64,000 nt of DNA from Lanius collurio (taxonomy: Eukaryota > Chordata > Aves > Passeriformes > Laniidae). Below the pieces are notes generated by a model. The model was not told where the DNA came from and did not search any database. It saw nothing but the letters and a program-made list of their open reading frames with translations. The stretch is from NCBI GenBank assembly GCA_020086605.1, contig JACBWW010000004.1, positions 46,240,320 to 46,304,319 on the forward strand. Direction: 5' to 3'. A program made the position numbers and the translations under genes. Within the stretch, counting starts at the first letter, position 1, and each line of letters opens with the position of its first letter. Below are positions 1 through 35,800 of this stretch, one piece after another.

Positions 1-76
1 ATTTTACAGCCATACTAAAAAGAAAAAAAAATCTCTACACTTTATTTTTCTGTTCCCTCACCTAATTTCTTCCTAG

Positions 77-23281
<23,205 letters not shown>

Positions 23282-25389
23282 TAATTATTACAAAAGGGTG
23301 GCAATAACATTGTCAGCCTTTTCTGATTTCACCCCCCTTCCCCCACTGTTTTTTCTTTTCTGCAGTGCCTGGAAGTGGTTGCTTAGGAAAGCAGGACTTG
23401 CTGTTGCATGCTTTGGGGAAGGCCTAACTAGACCACTTCCAGGTGTAGGTGATGCCCATGACGTGTTCTGTACCTGGTAACACAGCAAAAGCCCTGTGTG
23501 TGACAGGTGACATAACCAGGTGTTGTCAGGTGATGTAGGAATAAACAAAACCAAACCTAAAAATCTTTCAAGGAAATGATGTGCGCAGTATGACCCATTT
23601 CCCACAAGCACCCTTGTAACTGGTGGCTGTGATTGGGACTAGGATTTTGCTACCAGTGATTTCCAAGGAAGGTTCAACCCTCAAATATGATGGAAGTGAG
23701 CAAAGAATGGGATCTCCTGAAGCCCTCTTGTAAATCCAGCATAAGATTCCTATATCAATGGTGTTGCTTTTTCTACACTGACAGCTGACCTTGGCCCATC
23801 AGGTCTGCACACTTCCTTTATGATTTATAATAACTTGGAGAGATTGTTATGTTATTTAAACAAGTGGAGACCCTTGAAACAGCACACCAGGAAGCAATAT
23901 GTGAGGTGAGAACAGAAACACAATAAACCATTTGATCTTTTCAAGTAGAAAAATAAGAACAAAATCTTTAAAAATGATCAGTTGAGACTGGGACTAAACT
24001 GCATTTGAGTCTAGAAGTGGTTTGGAAATGGTGCCAGAATGAGTTGTATGGGCATCACTGTTTAAAGTCCTGTCATATATTTCATTTAATAATTTGGTAT
24101 CTCTCATTTCAACTAGGAATGCCTCAGTTATACAAAGTGTCTGAAAACTTTCTCCATGCCAAGTGCACCTGTGGTTTTACTCACTTCAATACTCTGAACA
24201 TAATTTTCCTTGTTTCTCTGCTTTGGTTTCCAGTATCTCCTCAAGAAGCCATCATATAATTTGTGCCTAACTTTATATTCTGACAGTGGTAAGTGTAGTC
24301 TAGTTACCACCTGAAAACAGTTATTAGAAGTTAGATGTGCTGTTCAACTTTGTGACTCCCCATTCATTTGCCTATAAGCATCTTTATACAACCTGTAACC
24401 TTTAGATGGTGTATTCTTCTCTTTCAACCAACGGGGAAATAGCAGGACCCCACTTGTCTATATATTATATATATAGCACGTAAATTTTTCAAAGCAGTAT
24501 TCTCTCTGAAACGTGCGTAGGGTATTTTTTTCATTAAAACATTTGCATTAAATAAAAACCCCCAAATCCACTGCTGTCATCCACACAGATGAAACATTAG
24601 ATATAGAAAATGCAAGGGTTGGGGTGAGAGGACAATTTAGTAGATGGCCATCGTAACATTGCATAGCAGTAGGACATCCTAAATCATTACATTTTAGAAA
24701 TCAGATATAAGCAGTCATATGAATATTAGACTTAAATAGTTTTGTTACCTATTGAGCAGAGTAAAAAATAGAGCTTTTTAAGAGAACAGTTATTTGCCTA
24801 AATAGAAAATTAGCCCAACTTATTGTAAATGCACTAGAATGAGGGAGAAAAATATATCTTCAAAAATTTGCAAAAGTTAACATTTGTTATCTTGTTATAT
24901 CCTATACATACATATATGATATTTTTTAACAGTGATCAGTGTTCATGCAGTGTGTGCTAGTGATGTTTTTGTCCCTATAAATATCTTACCAATCAGTGTA
25001 GAAATGATGAGCTTAGTAGTTTAGCCAGTTTTTCCTCCCCACAGACACTACTGTAGTAGCCTGTAAATGTTCTTTCCTTTCAGGGGCTGTTTCTATCCTG
25101 TTCTTTTGTCTGTCTGTCTTCATATTACAGGGTCTCAGGTAAATCCTCAGTTCATGTGTGTCCGTAGATCAGTAGGTGTGTTGTTTCATCCTGTTGAAGA
25201 AAACAAAAAACTAAACTTTAAAGTAACACTTCCACAAATTGTTAACTCCTTTTCGCTGTGTGTGTGTATATATATATGTATATGAAATATATTAATCATT
25301 CTGCTGAACTTCCTCTTTCATGAGGCAATTAGTGTTGCCAGTTCTAGGCACTGCTGGAGACCTTTAATACTCACACAGGACAAGTGAAG

Positions 25390-25640
25390 CACTATCAGGG
25401 GTTGTCACCCAGGGCAGGGAGGGCAGATTCCTTAATACTGATGCCTGAATCTCCACTCCACGGGCTCTTGTTGGTGCCTGTCTCACACAGCAGCAAGACA
25501 GGACCCTCCTGTGAGCTTCTCTGCCTTAAAGCTGTTCCCCCTTGCTTCAGCTTTGCCTGCTATTTTAATAAAAGACTTGCTATTTCTACTTCTGCCTTTT
25601 ATTTTCCTGACAGAGGCAGGTTTGAGAAGCCATGCTTTGT
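25390..25640 (+). mobile_element. Possible LTR-like fragment
   Basis: GC-richer sequence with the phrase 'ttttaataaaagacttgct' followed by a pyrimidine-rich end is arranged like an LTR polyadenylation region (R-U5). The adjoining segment up to 25755 ends in 'attccatgattct', similar to a CR1 tail. Both assignments are by eye and weak. Confidence 0.3.
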
Positions 25641-27736
25641 TTGACCTCATGAAGGTCTACAAGGATGAGCTGGAAATTTGGTCACCACATCTAGGTGGGG
25701 CTGAGGGATTTTCCCTGGGTGCAGAAAGGAACCTAATGATTCCATGATTCTAAGTCAGCACCTCTCTTAGGAATTACTTATTTCTGTTGGGATAAATCCC
25801 TTTGAGTCTCTCCTGACCAATATTGCCTCGCATCTTGGTTTGATTTTTGGAGTCCAAGCCACTTGTTTGCCACTACTGTCGCTGAAAACAACAAATATAA
25901 CAAATACCCATAGTTTTTGTCCTCTTTGAAAAAGAGAAAGCACAGTCAAATAGTTGGAGAGAACTGAATCCTTTCACTTCCTGGCTTGTCTCAAGGCGTG
26001 CATTGGAAGTGGGATTAACTCATTGCCATTAAACTCCCTCAGTGTAAGGATGTCAGTTACTGCCTACCTGAATTATGAAAGAGATATCATTTGAAGGAAT
26101 CCTGCTGGGGTATGATAATCTTTTGGCTTGGATTACCAAACCAGACTGCATATGAAATTGCAACTGAATTGCTTTCCATGATTTATGTAATTAATCTGCT
26201 TGCTTTTAATTTAGATGTTGTTCCTGTGCCTGCTAAGTCATTAGCACAGGATTAAGCTTGAATTTGAAACTCAGTAAACAGATGATTGTGGTTTTTTTTG
26301 CTAGCTGATCTTTGTCTTCATCTTTGACCCCACAGCTAGGCTTGCAAAAACCTTTGGAAAAGGGGAGAAACGCATATAAAAATCACAGAAGATGCGAAGT
26401 TTTCACTGTATGTGAAAAGTAGGGGGTTTTTTTTTTGGTCACATGAGACTTTTTCTAAAGTATTTTACTGTCCAAATCTGAAAGTTGAGATTAAATTAAC
26501 CAGCAGTGTCTTCTTTAAGTGAGAATTTACCTTGAAGTTTGGGAATGCACTTCGTTTACCATGTTCTAAGAAAAGTTTGCATGTACTTTGATAATTTTCT
26601 AAAAATAAATTTAGTAACTTATAGCATAACAGTAAAGATCTTCAAAAGAAAAAAAAAAGAGGGGAAAAAGCCATATTAGTAAAAATGTGATGTACGTACT
26701 TTCAGATCTATATCTTGTGAGTAAAAAATGTTTAAATTTGGTGAAATTATGATGCATATCTTTTCTTTGACATTAAATTGAATTTCTGGATGAGCTGAGA
26801 TGCATTATTGTATGCATTAAAGATTATAACTAATGCAAATGCTGGCCATCTTCAAATTCTTTGGGCTCTTCCTAGTGTTTTTAATATGCAATGTTCAAAA
26901 CCTGTGTTTCAGCTAGACAAGGCAGCACTTTGTTTCAAAAAGAAGGGTTTAACAAAATGACCTTTAATTGAGAAAGTCTTGGATTGTCTTTATATGATGT
27001 TTCAATTGAGTCCAAGTAGTCTTTTGATTAGTTTCTGCTCCACTGACCACATTAGATGTGCCTCCACACTGCAGATCATTGCTTCTGATACACTGTGTGA
27101 CTATCACTTACCATCAGATTCCAACACTGATTTAAAATACCTTAGGTCTTTTTGTTATGTACAGTTGTATGGATAACATGATTTCTTTCTGCCTGTGTTA
27201 AAGCAATGTTTATGCATGGCAGTCATTGGTCTCCTGTTGGTTTCTCATTCTGCAGCTCCATTTCTTCTTGCAATCAAGGACAGACTTGTAGGAACTGTGG
27301 GTTGCAGACAGCAGAGCTTTCTCACCAGAGACATCCCAGAAAGCTTCTCTGTTCTGCAGTTGCAAGAGACATTTGTTGCTTGGTTTGTAGCGTGGTGTGC
27401 ATGTAAGGTACCTGTAAGATGGTCAGAGCTTGATATTCCTGAGGGGCTCAGGTCAGTGACTTGAGGCAGGAGGGGAGAGGTATTGGGGTTTCTGCCTTTG
27501 TCACCTTCAGGCAGCCTATCACTAAAGAGAGAAGGTTTTCCTGAGGGGTTTATCATAATGTGAGAACTAGGGTGGATCTTAATGCTTGCAATATTTTTAT
27601 TTGCCTGTAACATTTAAATACATCTTCAGGTAACCATTTGCCTTATAGCTATCTTCCCTTGTTAGGAAAATTGACTTAAACATGTTGTTATTTGTCCTTT
27701 ATATTATGTAGTATTACCTTTTAAGGTAGATGTTTG

Positions 27737-27788
27737 GCTGGTATAAATTGTCACAGCTTTGTCTGGAGCTGTGACAATTTACACCAGC
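27737..27788. repeat. Near-perfect hairpin, 22-bp arms, 8-base loop
   Basis: The arms 27737-27758 and 27767-27788 are complementary at 21 of 22 positions; the single mismatch would be a G-U pair in a - strand transcript. The right arm runs into accagctgagaatttg, which recurs at 53544-53559. This suggests an ancient palindromic (MITE-like) repeat rather than a private structure. Confidence 0.85.
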
Positions 27789-28220
27789 TGAGAATTTGCT
27801 CCCTGTGTCCTATGGCACTTTATTACGGACCCATCGCTGATGGGTTAAATCTTAATTACTTGCGTAATGTCATATATAAATATATATATATATTTACAGG
27901 CATTCTATGGGGTACTGCTGCCTATGGATAAAGATTTGTACCCTAACAATTTTTTTCATTAGCTGTATGTGCAAAAGATATATTGTTACAAAGAAAGCAT
28001 CATATATATATCTCATGTAGTACATATTATGTTGCTGTATGTTGTTAATTTCAGATATCATTATTCTTGAGGCCCTACCTCAAATTTTGTATTTATGTGT
28101 ACAAATGCAATTTATTGTATTATATATTTGCCTAATATATTTGGATGTGATAAAACAGAATTATTCAATAATGTATGGGCTCTAAAGACTCTAAATAAAT
28201 GTCCAGTGTTTAAAACAGAA

Positions 28221-31200
28221 ATTACATCAACTTTTCTGGTGAATGAAATGTCTCTTTTTCCACCACCTCCTTCCCCACCCAACACACACCACAAACATCA
28301 TTCTTACTTAACACACAGCCTTAAGGTATCTGCAAAATTGATCCATTTGATTGTTAGAAACATTGAGCAGCAACTGGAAACAGCCCTCCTGGGAAATGGG
28401 GATGTTGCACAGCTGCAGAAACAAGTATCATTTAAATGGCTGGTTTCTTAGCTATTGAGTGTTCTGTACCTTGTGGAACAATTGATTACTTAACAGAGGA
28501 CCAACTGGATTTGCTTAAATCCTTCTTATACTATCAATTCAATCATTCCAAAGGTTGTTAAACTTAAAAACAGGAGAGGTTCATAGCTACTGGAGATGTA
28601 ACTGGAAGGCTGAAAGGAGGAGCAAGTGAAGAAGGAAAGTGTAAGGAGCAGTTTCTGGTGTTATTGCACCTTGTGTTTGAAGTTGAATCCCTGCCATGTG
28701 GTGAGGGCCATGTGCCACAACACTGATTTGGAAAGCAGGTTCTTCCCTTCCCAGCCTACTATGGAAATTGTCCAACCTGTTCCACTGTCGGCAGACACGA
28801 GCTTTAGAGCAACTTTCCCCAAATACAGTAGCTGAAGCACGACGTCAGGACGTGTCATCAAAAGTGGTAACACAAGAGATAATTGTGCCAAGTGCATGAT
28901 TCATTTCAGGCGAGGGTCTGAGCCTGAAGACTCTAAGCTATATAAGACTCTGCTCTATAGCTAAGTGGCAGGACTGTTTCACCACTTCTGGTACTTTGTT
29001 CTGTCTTTAAGCTTGCATTTCTCTGAAATGTGCCTGCGTGGGTAAAGGAGGTGGTAGGACCTGGTGACAGGAGACTATACTCACTCTTTGCACATTAACT
29101 GTGCAGGTGGATTTCATTTTGGGGAAGTCTGAAATTACCAGCGAGCATGGTGAGAGTCCTGAGAGAAAGCTGAGTGCCATTAATACCCTTCTCAGAAGGA
29201 AAAACTGAGGCATATGGAACGTGTCCATTGCCCAAAATCAACTAGTGTAAGTCAATGATACAACACATTGATTTTGGAAGTAAGAAACTGTCATTTGCTG
29301 TCACCATTAGGCACTTACTGCATCAAATCTTTACGCTCATGGGAATAGATCAAATCCATGTCCTTTTAACTTGGTTGTATGGATTCACCATGGCCACAAT
29401 TTAAACCAATGCATGTTACTTAACAACTGCAAGATAGGCACATGCCCTACTACAGTGCTTACAGGTGTACTTAGTCTGAAATAATTTTACTCTTTTGGTG
29501 CTGAAATTCTTATGGTCAGGGTGGAGGTTGAAGGACACATCTTACACCAAATAGATTATTCAGCTGCAAAGTTCAGTTTAGACTTTTCAGTCTTCGAACA
29601 TTAGCTAGCTATGTGTTTGGGTATTAAAAATAATAAAAGAAAAAGAGCAGTAGGTATTGCTCCATGACTGCGTACAGAAGTAGAAAAATGCTTTCTCTTT
29701 GTAAGGTTTCACTCTGATGGATTTGTTAGTTACTTATGTAATTATAAACCCTAATGTGGATACTTTTAGCCTGCTGAACTTGTTATATAGTCCTTTACAA
29801 GTATTTGTCAGTGGGTAAGGCAAGCACGGCATGTAGTAATCCCCCCTCCCTTTCCACCTATTCCTCTTCCCGGTAATTGGGGGTAAGCGCTGCTGCTAAT
29901 TCTTGCCCTCTACTGGCGGCAGGGCAAACTTGGCTCGTATGGATTTCAATAACCCTGCACAGCCAGGCTTTCCAAGAACGCAAGCCTTATTTGTGAATCG
30001 ACGAAGTTTTCTACCCCATGAGCTACAGGTGGTGGGCTTTGTTGTCCTTTTATTTTTCTTCTTTTTCTTTTTTTTTTTTTTTTTTTTTTCTTTTTTTCCC
30101 AGGTGGAAGCACTGCTGTTTCCCAGCGTTTGCAGTCCAGCTGGAAACTGAGCCCACACATTCCCTCCAACTGCTCAGACAGACACTGGGCCCGCTCAGAA
30201 ATCCTTCCTCAAACTACAAAATGTCACAAGCTTTGCTGCTGGCAGAACTGATGCTTTAACACCACACAGTTAGCAGCTTCACAGTAATTTAGGTCAAAAC
30301 CAAGAGGCATTCAATGACCAACAGAGAGTGCAAGAAAAATATTCTCAAGAGTATTATCTGAGCTGAAATCCATCTCAGTTTCCAGGACAAACGTTTCACT
30401 CTTGCAAAAGTACCTTCAGATTTTTTTTTATTGCTGTGAATATTAAGGAACACAATTTTAATTCTTATCTGGAAGTCAGGCTTTTCAGCTATTTGTACTT
30501 CCTATAAGAACATATCAGAAGGTCAGATGTTCTGGTGATAAAGGAAGATGATTTGTTGCCATTAGGGGAGATGTAAGAATAGTGTTGGCTGCAAGAAGGG
30601 GATTTTTTTGTTTTCCATCCATTTGCACTGCCCTTTCTCCATATGAACAGCTGAACATATGTGCTCTCCAAATGTGTGATCATTTGGGCATTGAGACGGA
30701 CTACAGGAAGAGCCATAACTGCGGGACCAGCCTTTTTCAGAGCACTCACTTTTTACCAAGCTTCTTGTGCTACTTTTTGCAGTACCTGTGGACTTTTGGA
30801 TGCTTCTGGTGAACAGAAGAACAAACTAGCAATGGTTAGGATATTCTTAATCCATGAGACTGCTCAAGATGTGTTTGCAACTGTGCTTTACAGTGGATAA
30901 CATGGTGCAAATTTTTGCATGTACCCCCAGTAATTTTTTTATAAAAAGCATTTAATCCAGACTTAGGTTAAACAGATCTGTTTGAGAATCATCTACAACC
31001 ACTTTAAATTGTATATCCACTTAAGACTCTGCATCAAGTGAAAAACGGAAAACTTGAATTACATTAAATTTGGTGTCTAAATAGACTCAGGTTTTACTAC
31101 CAGATAAGCACAAACAAATCTAAGCTAACAAGAATTGGATATACAGACCTGTTCCACAAAAAGAAATCTCTAGAATCAGATAGTAACTGCTATGCAAAAC

Positions 31201-32180
31201 ACTGATATTCCTTCACTTATCAGGATGGAATAGAGGGGTGTGTGTTCACGTGCTGAGCTACCATTGCCTCTTTGTCTTGTTGCTATGGTTGTGTAGAGTA
31301 TCAGTGTATACCCACACACGCTTGTATACCATGTGTGTACCCCTCCTCACGCCCCGTGGCTAACAACAGGGCACCCTAGCCAGAGGGAAGAAGCTGCAAA
31401 GTTACAGTGGAAGAAAAAAAGTTGTTTTGATACACTGGAGATAAATTACTGAGGTGCTTTCTGAGTGGACACCCCAGAGGTTTCCTGGAGTGCATTACCT
31501 TGCTGGCAGCCAGGAACAGCTGTTTCCAGACATCTCACTAATTAAGTAATTAGGCAACCAAGTCAGACTGTTTGCTCTTGCCAATGTAAATGTGTATGAA
31601 TGCAACTGCACCCCTAAGATGGGCATGGTATCATCATTTTTACGGTATCATCCTAACTATGTCCAAATGTACAGCTTATTATTTAACGTTTAAGATGGCT
31701 GGAATTTGCACTGTGCAGCATAAAATCAGGATGAGGGGAAGCAGCAGAGAGGATGATCCTGGGGCTTTGAACTGTACATCAACTGGAAATCTCACTCTGC
31801 TCCTGCTTGGTAGGGTGGGAACATCATCTGGGGCCAGCAAATTGTCCTTCAAAATTAAATGAGGTGTTCTGCAGGGAAAACTTATTGCATATAACCAAGG
31901 CATGTGGTAGGCTGTTCCTTGCCAAGGACCGAGCCAAATTAAAAGGCTTCAAATAAGAAATACTTGAAGACAGGTTTTAGAACAGCTAACAGAGCAGATT
32001 CTCATATGGCTCACGAGTATCTTTAAAATACTTTACCTCCCTTTTACACGTTAGAGACATGAAAGCGTAGGGAGTTCAGCAAGGACATGCAAGAAGCCGA
32101 AGAATGGCACAGTCTTCTGTATTATATCTCAGAACTTCTTTGTGTTTATTCATACGTGGCATAAATAGTTATTAAGAGTA
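28221..32180. other. Intergenic interval between SLC6A5 and NELL1
   Basis: No gene is recognised. It contains a 50-base pyrimidine tract with a run of 22 T (30068-30089), a short inverted repeat around ctactggcggc (29903-29927), and a RUNX-type TGTGGT (31903-31908) upstream of the NELL1 CpG island. The open frames at 29903-30259 are created by the homopolymer. Confidence 0.6.
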
Positions 32181-32441
32181 AATAGTTAATGAGGGTCGAT
32201 TCTTACGCCGACAAGAAGGGGAAGGTGCCCTGGAGCCGCTGGCGGAGCTGCGCGGCGGCACCTCGCACCCGCCCGGGCCGCAGGACGTGCCCCAGCGGGC
32301 GGCGGGCACCTCTCGCTCAGGGGGTTCCCGTTCCGAGGGAGCGGGACCGGGTGCGACGCGCGGGGCTCCCCGCTCCGCTCTGTGCGCGGCCATGGCCGGG
32401 CGGCGGCGCTGGCGAGGCCCGGGGGGGCCGCGCGTCACGGC

Positions 32442-32473
32442 GGGGGGCGGGCGGGGAGCCCCCGCTGCGGGGG
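32442..32473 (+). promoter_or_regulatory. G-quadruplex-forming motif
   Basis: Four G runs of three or more (6, 3, 4 and 5 G), with two single-base loops and one 12-base loop, lie just 5' of the assembly gap. A seven-G run is at 32421-32427. Confidence 0.6.
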
Positions 32474-32493
32474 CGTCGGGGCCGCGCCTGGGC

Positions 32494-32846
32494 NNNNNNN
32501 NNNNNNNNNNNNNNNNNNNNNNNNNNNNNNNNNNNNNNNNNNNNNNNNNNNNNNNNNNNNNNNNNNNNNNNNNNNNNNNNNNNNNNNNNNNNNNNNNNNN
32601 NNNNNNNNNNNNNNNNNNNNNNNNNNNNNNNNNNNNNNNNNNNNNNNNNNNNNNNNNNNNNNNNNNNNNNNNNNNNNNNNNNNNNNNNNNNNNNNNNNNN
32701 NNNNNNNNNNNNNNNNNNNNNNNNNNNNNNNNNNNNNNNNNNNNNNNNNNNNNNNNNNNNNNNNNNNNNNNNNNNNNNNNNNNNNNNNNNNNNNNNNNNN
32801 NNNNNNNNNNNNNNNNNNNNNNNNNNNNNNNNNNNNNNNNNNNNNN
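32494..32846. other. Assembly gap (353 N), probably hiding NELL1 exon 1
   Basis: The gap is unresolved sequence in the centre of the CpG island. NELL1 exon 2 starts mid-codon (phase 2), so an upstream exon carrying ATG and signal peptide must exist. Neither flank encodes a hydrophobic signal peptide followed by a fitting donor. Confidence 0.9.
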
Positions 32847-35800
32847 CCGCGGGGCTGGGGCCAGGCGTGGGAAAGTTTTGCGAGAGCGGCGTGCGGTCTG
32901 CGCCCCGCGGGGAGCGGAGAGCGGTGGCCGGCGCGGGGTCCGGGCGGGCGGTGCGCGGTGGCGGCCCCGGGCTGTGTCTGGGCGGTGCGCGGAGCCGCCC
33001 GCGGTACCGGGCGGGGGGCGCGGCGGTACGGGCGGGATGCGGCTGCGAGCGCGTTATCTCTCGCAGTGAGATGCCGGTGTCTCTCCAGCCTTGCGCGACC
33101 CAAGTGCCGCTTCTTATTCCTTACGAAGGCTTTGTTCTTGGTCCCCGGGTACCGCTCCTCCTCGGTTGGAGCTGCTGAAGGGCACGTTTCGCCGTGGTGC
33201 TTGTAGCTATTCTCAAGGAAATCACCCCGCACAATTATCCGAAGTGCAAAGGAATTAATGCTTTATAATTAAATCCTTACAGTAATTATAACCTCATCAG
33301 AACCTACAGGGAGATGTGGTATAAAAATAGTTGGAAGAAAATACCGTTTGTCCCTTTCATTGTGGTGTTACCCCTGATAGGGCATGAAGAGACTTTAAAT
33401 GGTCAACAGGATCCAAGACTCTACTACTCGGAAAGTTCTTTGTATGCAACAATTGCCACTGAAGTTGTGAGAGGAAAGAGCAAAATGCCTCTTCTTTACC
33501 ATTTGAATGGTTTCACGTGGGTACGTGCAAATGGCTTGGTTGAGTGTGCTTTAAGTAAAAGTTTTTCCATCCCCAAATAGCACGTTACACATGTCAAGGA
33601 GATTATAAATGTGCTGCATATGTTGCATAGCTGCACATTAGCTAGATGGAGCGTGGTATGATTGCTGGTGGTTGGGTGTAGGTGATAAAGGCAAAAGCAG
33701 AGAATAGAAGCTGTCAGAGCTGTAAGGCAGAATTAATTTCTTTTAGGGATTTCCTAGTGACATCATTCATAATTATATGGCTTAATCCTCTAATCTACTG
33801 TAGTGCCTTCAGTTCACATTGGGCCGAATCCACCAAGTCCTGAGATGGTTTTTACTCCCGCTCACCTGCCTGAAGCATTTGGAGTGCTGCTTGTGTAAGC
33901 CACTGATTTAAGGGAAATGGCCCAATTACTTTAAATAGGATTTGAAAGCAACATCATCCAGAATCGGGCCCAGGCGTTGCATAGATCTCCAGTGAGAGCA
34001 GATGGCTTGATGCTTAATTTTTACTTCAGAAAGAGATGGTATTTCCAGCTGCTTGTTCCACTGAAGAGATACAGCATAAAATACTAGATGCAAGTGTGGT
34101 TGATATGCCTGTGGTATCTGTCTGATAGACTGGGGGAGACCACAGGGGGAAAGGAGACTTGGTTATCATACTGAAGCTGCTGATTTGTTGTTTATTAATT
34201 ATTAACTAGGCTTTTGAGTGCCTGCTGCCGTTTGAAGACCCAGCTCAGGAAAATGACTAGGTATTTAAAGCAGTGTAGACTCTTGCTAAATGGTTACTGT
34301 GACATTAGAAACGGTCTCTGTTTTCAGAAGTATTTTAAAAGCTGGAAGGGAGAACACTGAAGCTGTCACACGAGATCCTTCATTGGCATAAATCGAAACC
34401 TGTAGCGCTACAGTGATGTATACTTGTTGAGCCCTGGGTATTCAGGCTGGAATAAACAGCTTTAATAGAGCAGTGAAGCTACTGTGATTTATGGGAGTGC
34501 CTCTACGTGCTCCTTCTGGTTTCTGTCCCCACCCTGTTGATGGCTCTGACAGAGCTTTCACTTAAATGGGGTTGAGATTTTTCATACTGAACACAGCTCA
34601 TCTTTTCTGACAGGCAAGTTTTAGTACCTACTTGACCTCCCTTCATATTAGTAGATTATTGCTGATCTGAATAGATGTAACCCCTTTCTAATGAGGGACA
34701 GCATACCCTTGTTTCTCTCAGGGAAGGCAAACACTTGTCTTTGCTGGTAGGTAAGTTCATACCATTTACATTGTGCTGCTTTTCTGCTGAAATGAAAACC
34801 TTAGAAGAATAACAACTCCTTTCTTGTTTTGGTGCTGGTCTTTATTCCAGGAGGGGAAGGTGTTCTTGGTGCACCAATGTGGACAGTGTCAGTTGTGGTC
34901 ATTCAGTGCTGGAGTGTCTAGGACGGAAGTCAAAGATAGTACTAAAAACCTGATGATGTTGCTGATTATTTGGGAAGCTTTTACCTTTGGAGAAGTTTTC
35001 TTGGGTTCTTTAATATTCTCCAATTCCAATTTTCTAAAAAAGATGTTTATCCCCATATCCTTATGAAAGCACTGCGTATACGTGGATCTGTCAGCACTCT
35101 TGGAGTTTCAGTTCCATCAGATGCCTCTAGATGTTAATTTTCTTTCTAGAGTAAGGTTGCTACAGACATCCTAAAGCTGTATTTTCAGTATTTTTTAGTG
35201 CTCTGTCTTTTGTGGATTAGAATCCTCTACGTTAGCACGTTATTCCAACAACTTTTTATCCATGAGGAAAAGAGGAAGTGCTGGAGTACAGAAGATTTAT
35301 GAGTAGTATATGTAACTTCTTGTTTGTTCTGTACACCTCAGTAATTTCTCAGAGCTTTTCAAAGAATCAAACTAGAGTACTTGCTGCTTAAATGGTCCAG
35401 AAATATAGTCCTGGAATAACAAATCAATCAATTTAGACCTAAGTGAGAAGTCTACTTAGTGGAAATCAATCTGGACATGCCTTACAGGTAATGTCCTTGC
35501 TCCATGGAAGTCAATGGGACTTTTACCATTGACTTCAGCTGTGTCAGGATTTCATTCTTGGAGCCTGTTCCTGTTACTAATGATGTTAGTGAAAAATTTC
35601 ATTAGGAAAGTGCTTGGATTACACATGAGGTGTTTGACCTGTGTCTCAGGCACAGATCTCATGTCCCTCTTATTGCTATGTTGAGAGAAACACTCAGGTC
35701 AGGCTGACCTCTTCCCATCCCTAAAAAAAGGAGGTACGTTTGATGAATTTGGTGAGCTAACCATCAAGTTGCCCTGAGCTCATCACCATAGCATTTTTAA

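Larger units (their letters stand above)
23282..28220 (+). other. SLC6A5: SLC6A5 3' UTR, possibly extending to about 28.2 kb
   Basis: After the stop there are AATAAA signals at 23540-23545, 23922-23927, 24551-24556 and 28194-28199. The last is preceded by AU-rich, UTR-like sequence and followed by a GU-containing stretch (gtccagtgttt). GlyT2 mRNAs in mammals are much longer than their coding region, so a multi-kilobase 3' UTR would fit. Which signal is used cannot be decided from sequence alone. An LTR-like fragment (about 25390-25640) and a hairpin (27737-27788) lie within. Confidence 0.4.
32190..33205 (+). promoter_or_regulatory. NELL1: CpG island, NELL1 promoter and first-exon region
   Basis: An abrupt transition to very GC- and CpG-rich sequence begins near 32190 and fades by about 33200, interrupted by N at 32494-32846. 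Several GGGCGG Sp1-type boxes lie after the gap. It is 3.4 kb upstream of NELL1 exon 2 and in the right orientation. An AT-rich cataaatag lies just before the island (about 32159) but its role is unknown. The transcription start cannot be placed. Confidence 0.8.

Noticed and set aside
29896..30259. Open frames with poly-Lys or poly-Phe
   Set aside because: Created by the 22-T homopolymer; no domains.
33071..33178. ATG at 33071 (MPVSL...) as NELL1 start
   Set aside because: The following residues are not a signal peptide and there is no donor in the phase required by exon 2.
32189..33206. Long open frames (260-329 codons) over the CpG island on both strands
   Set aside because: Their length comes from 353 undetermined bases and high GC, and the visible residues are R/G/A/P-rich without domains.
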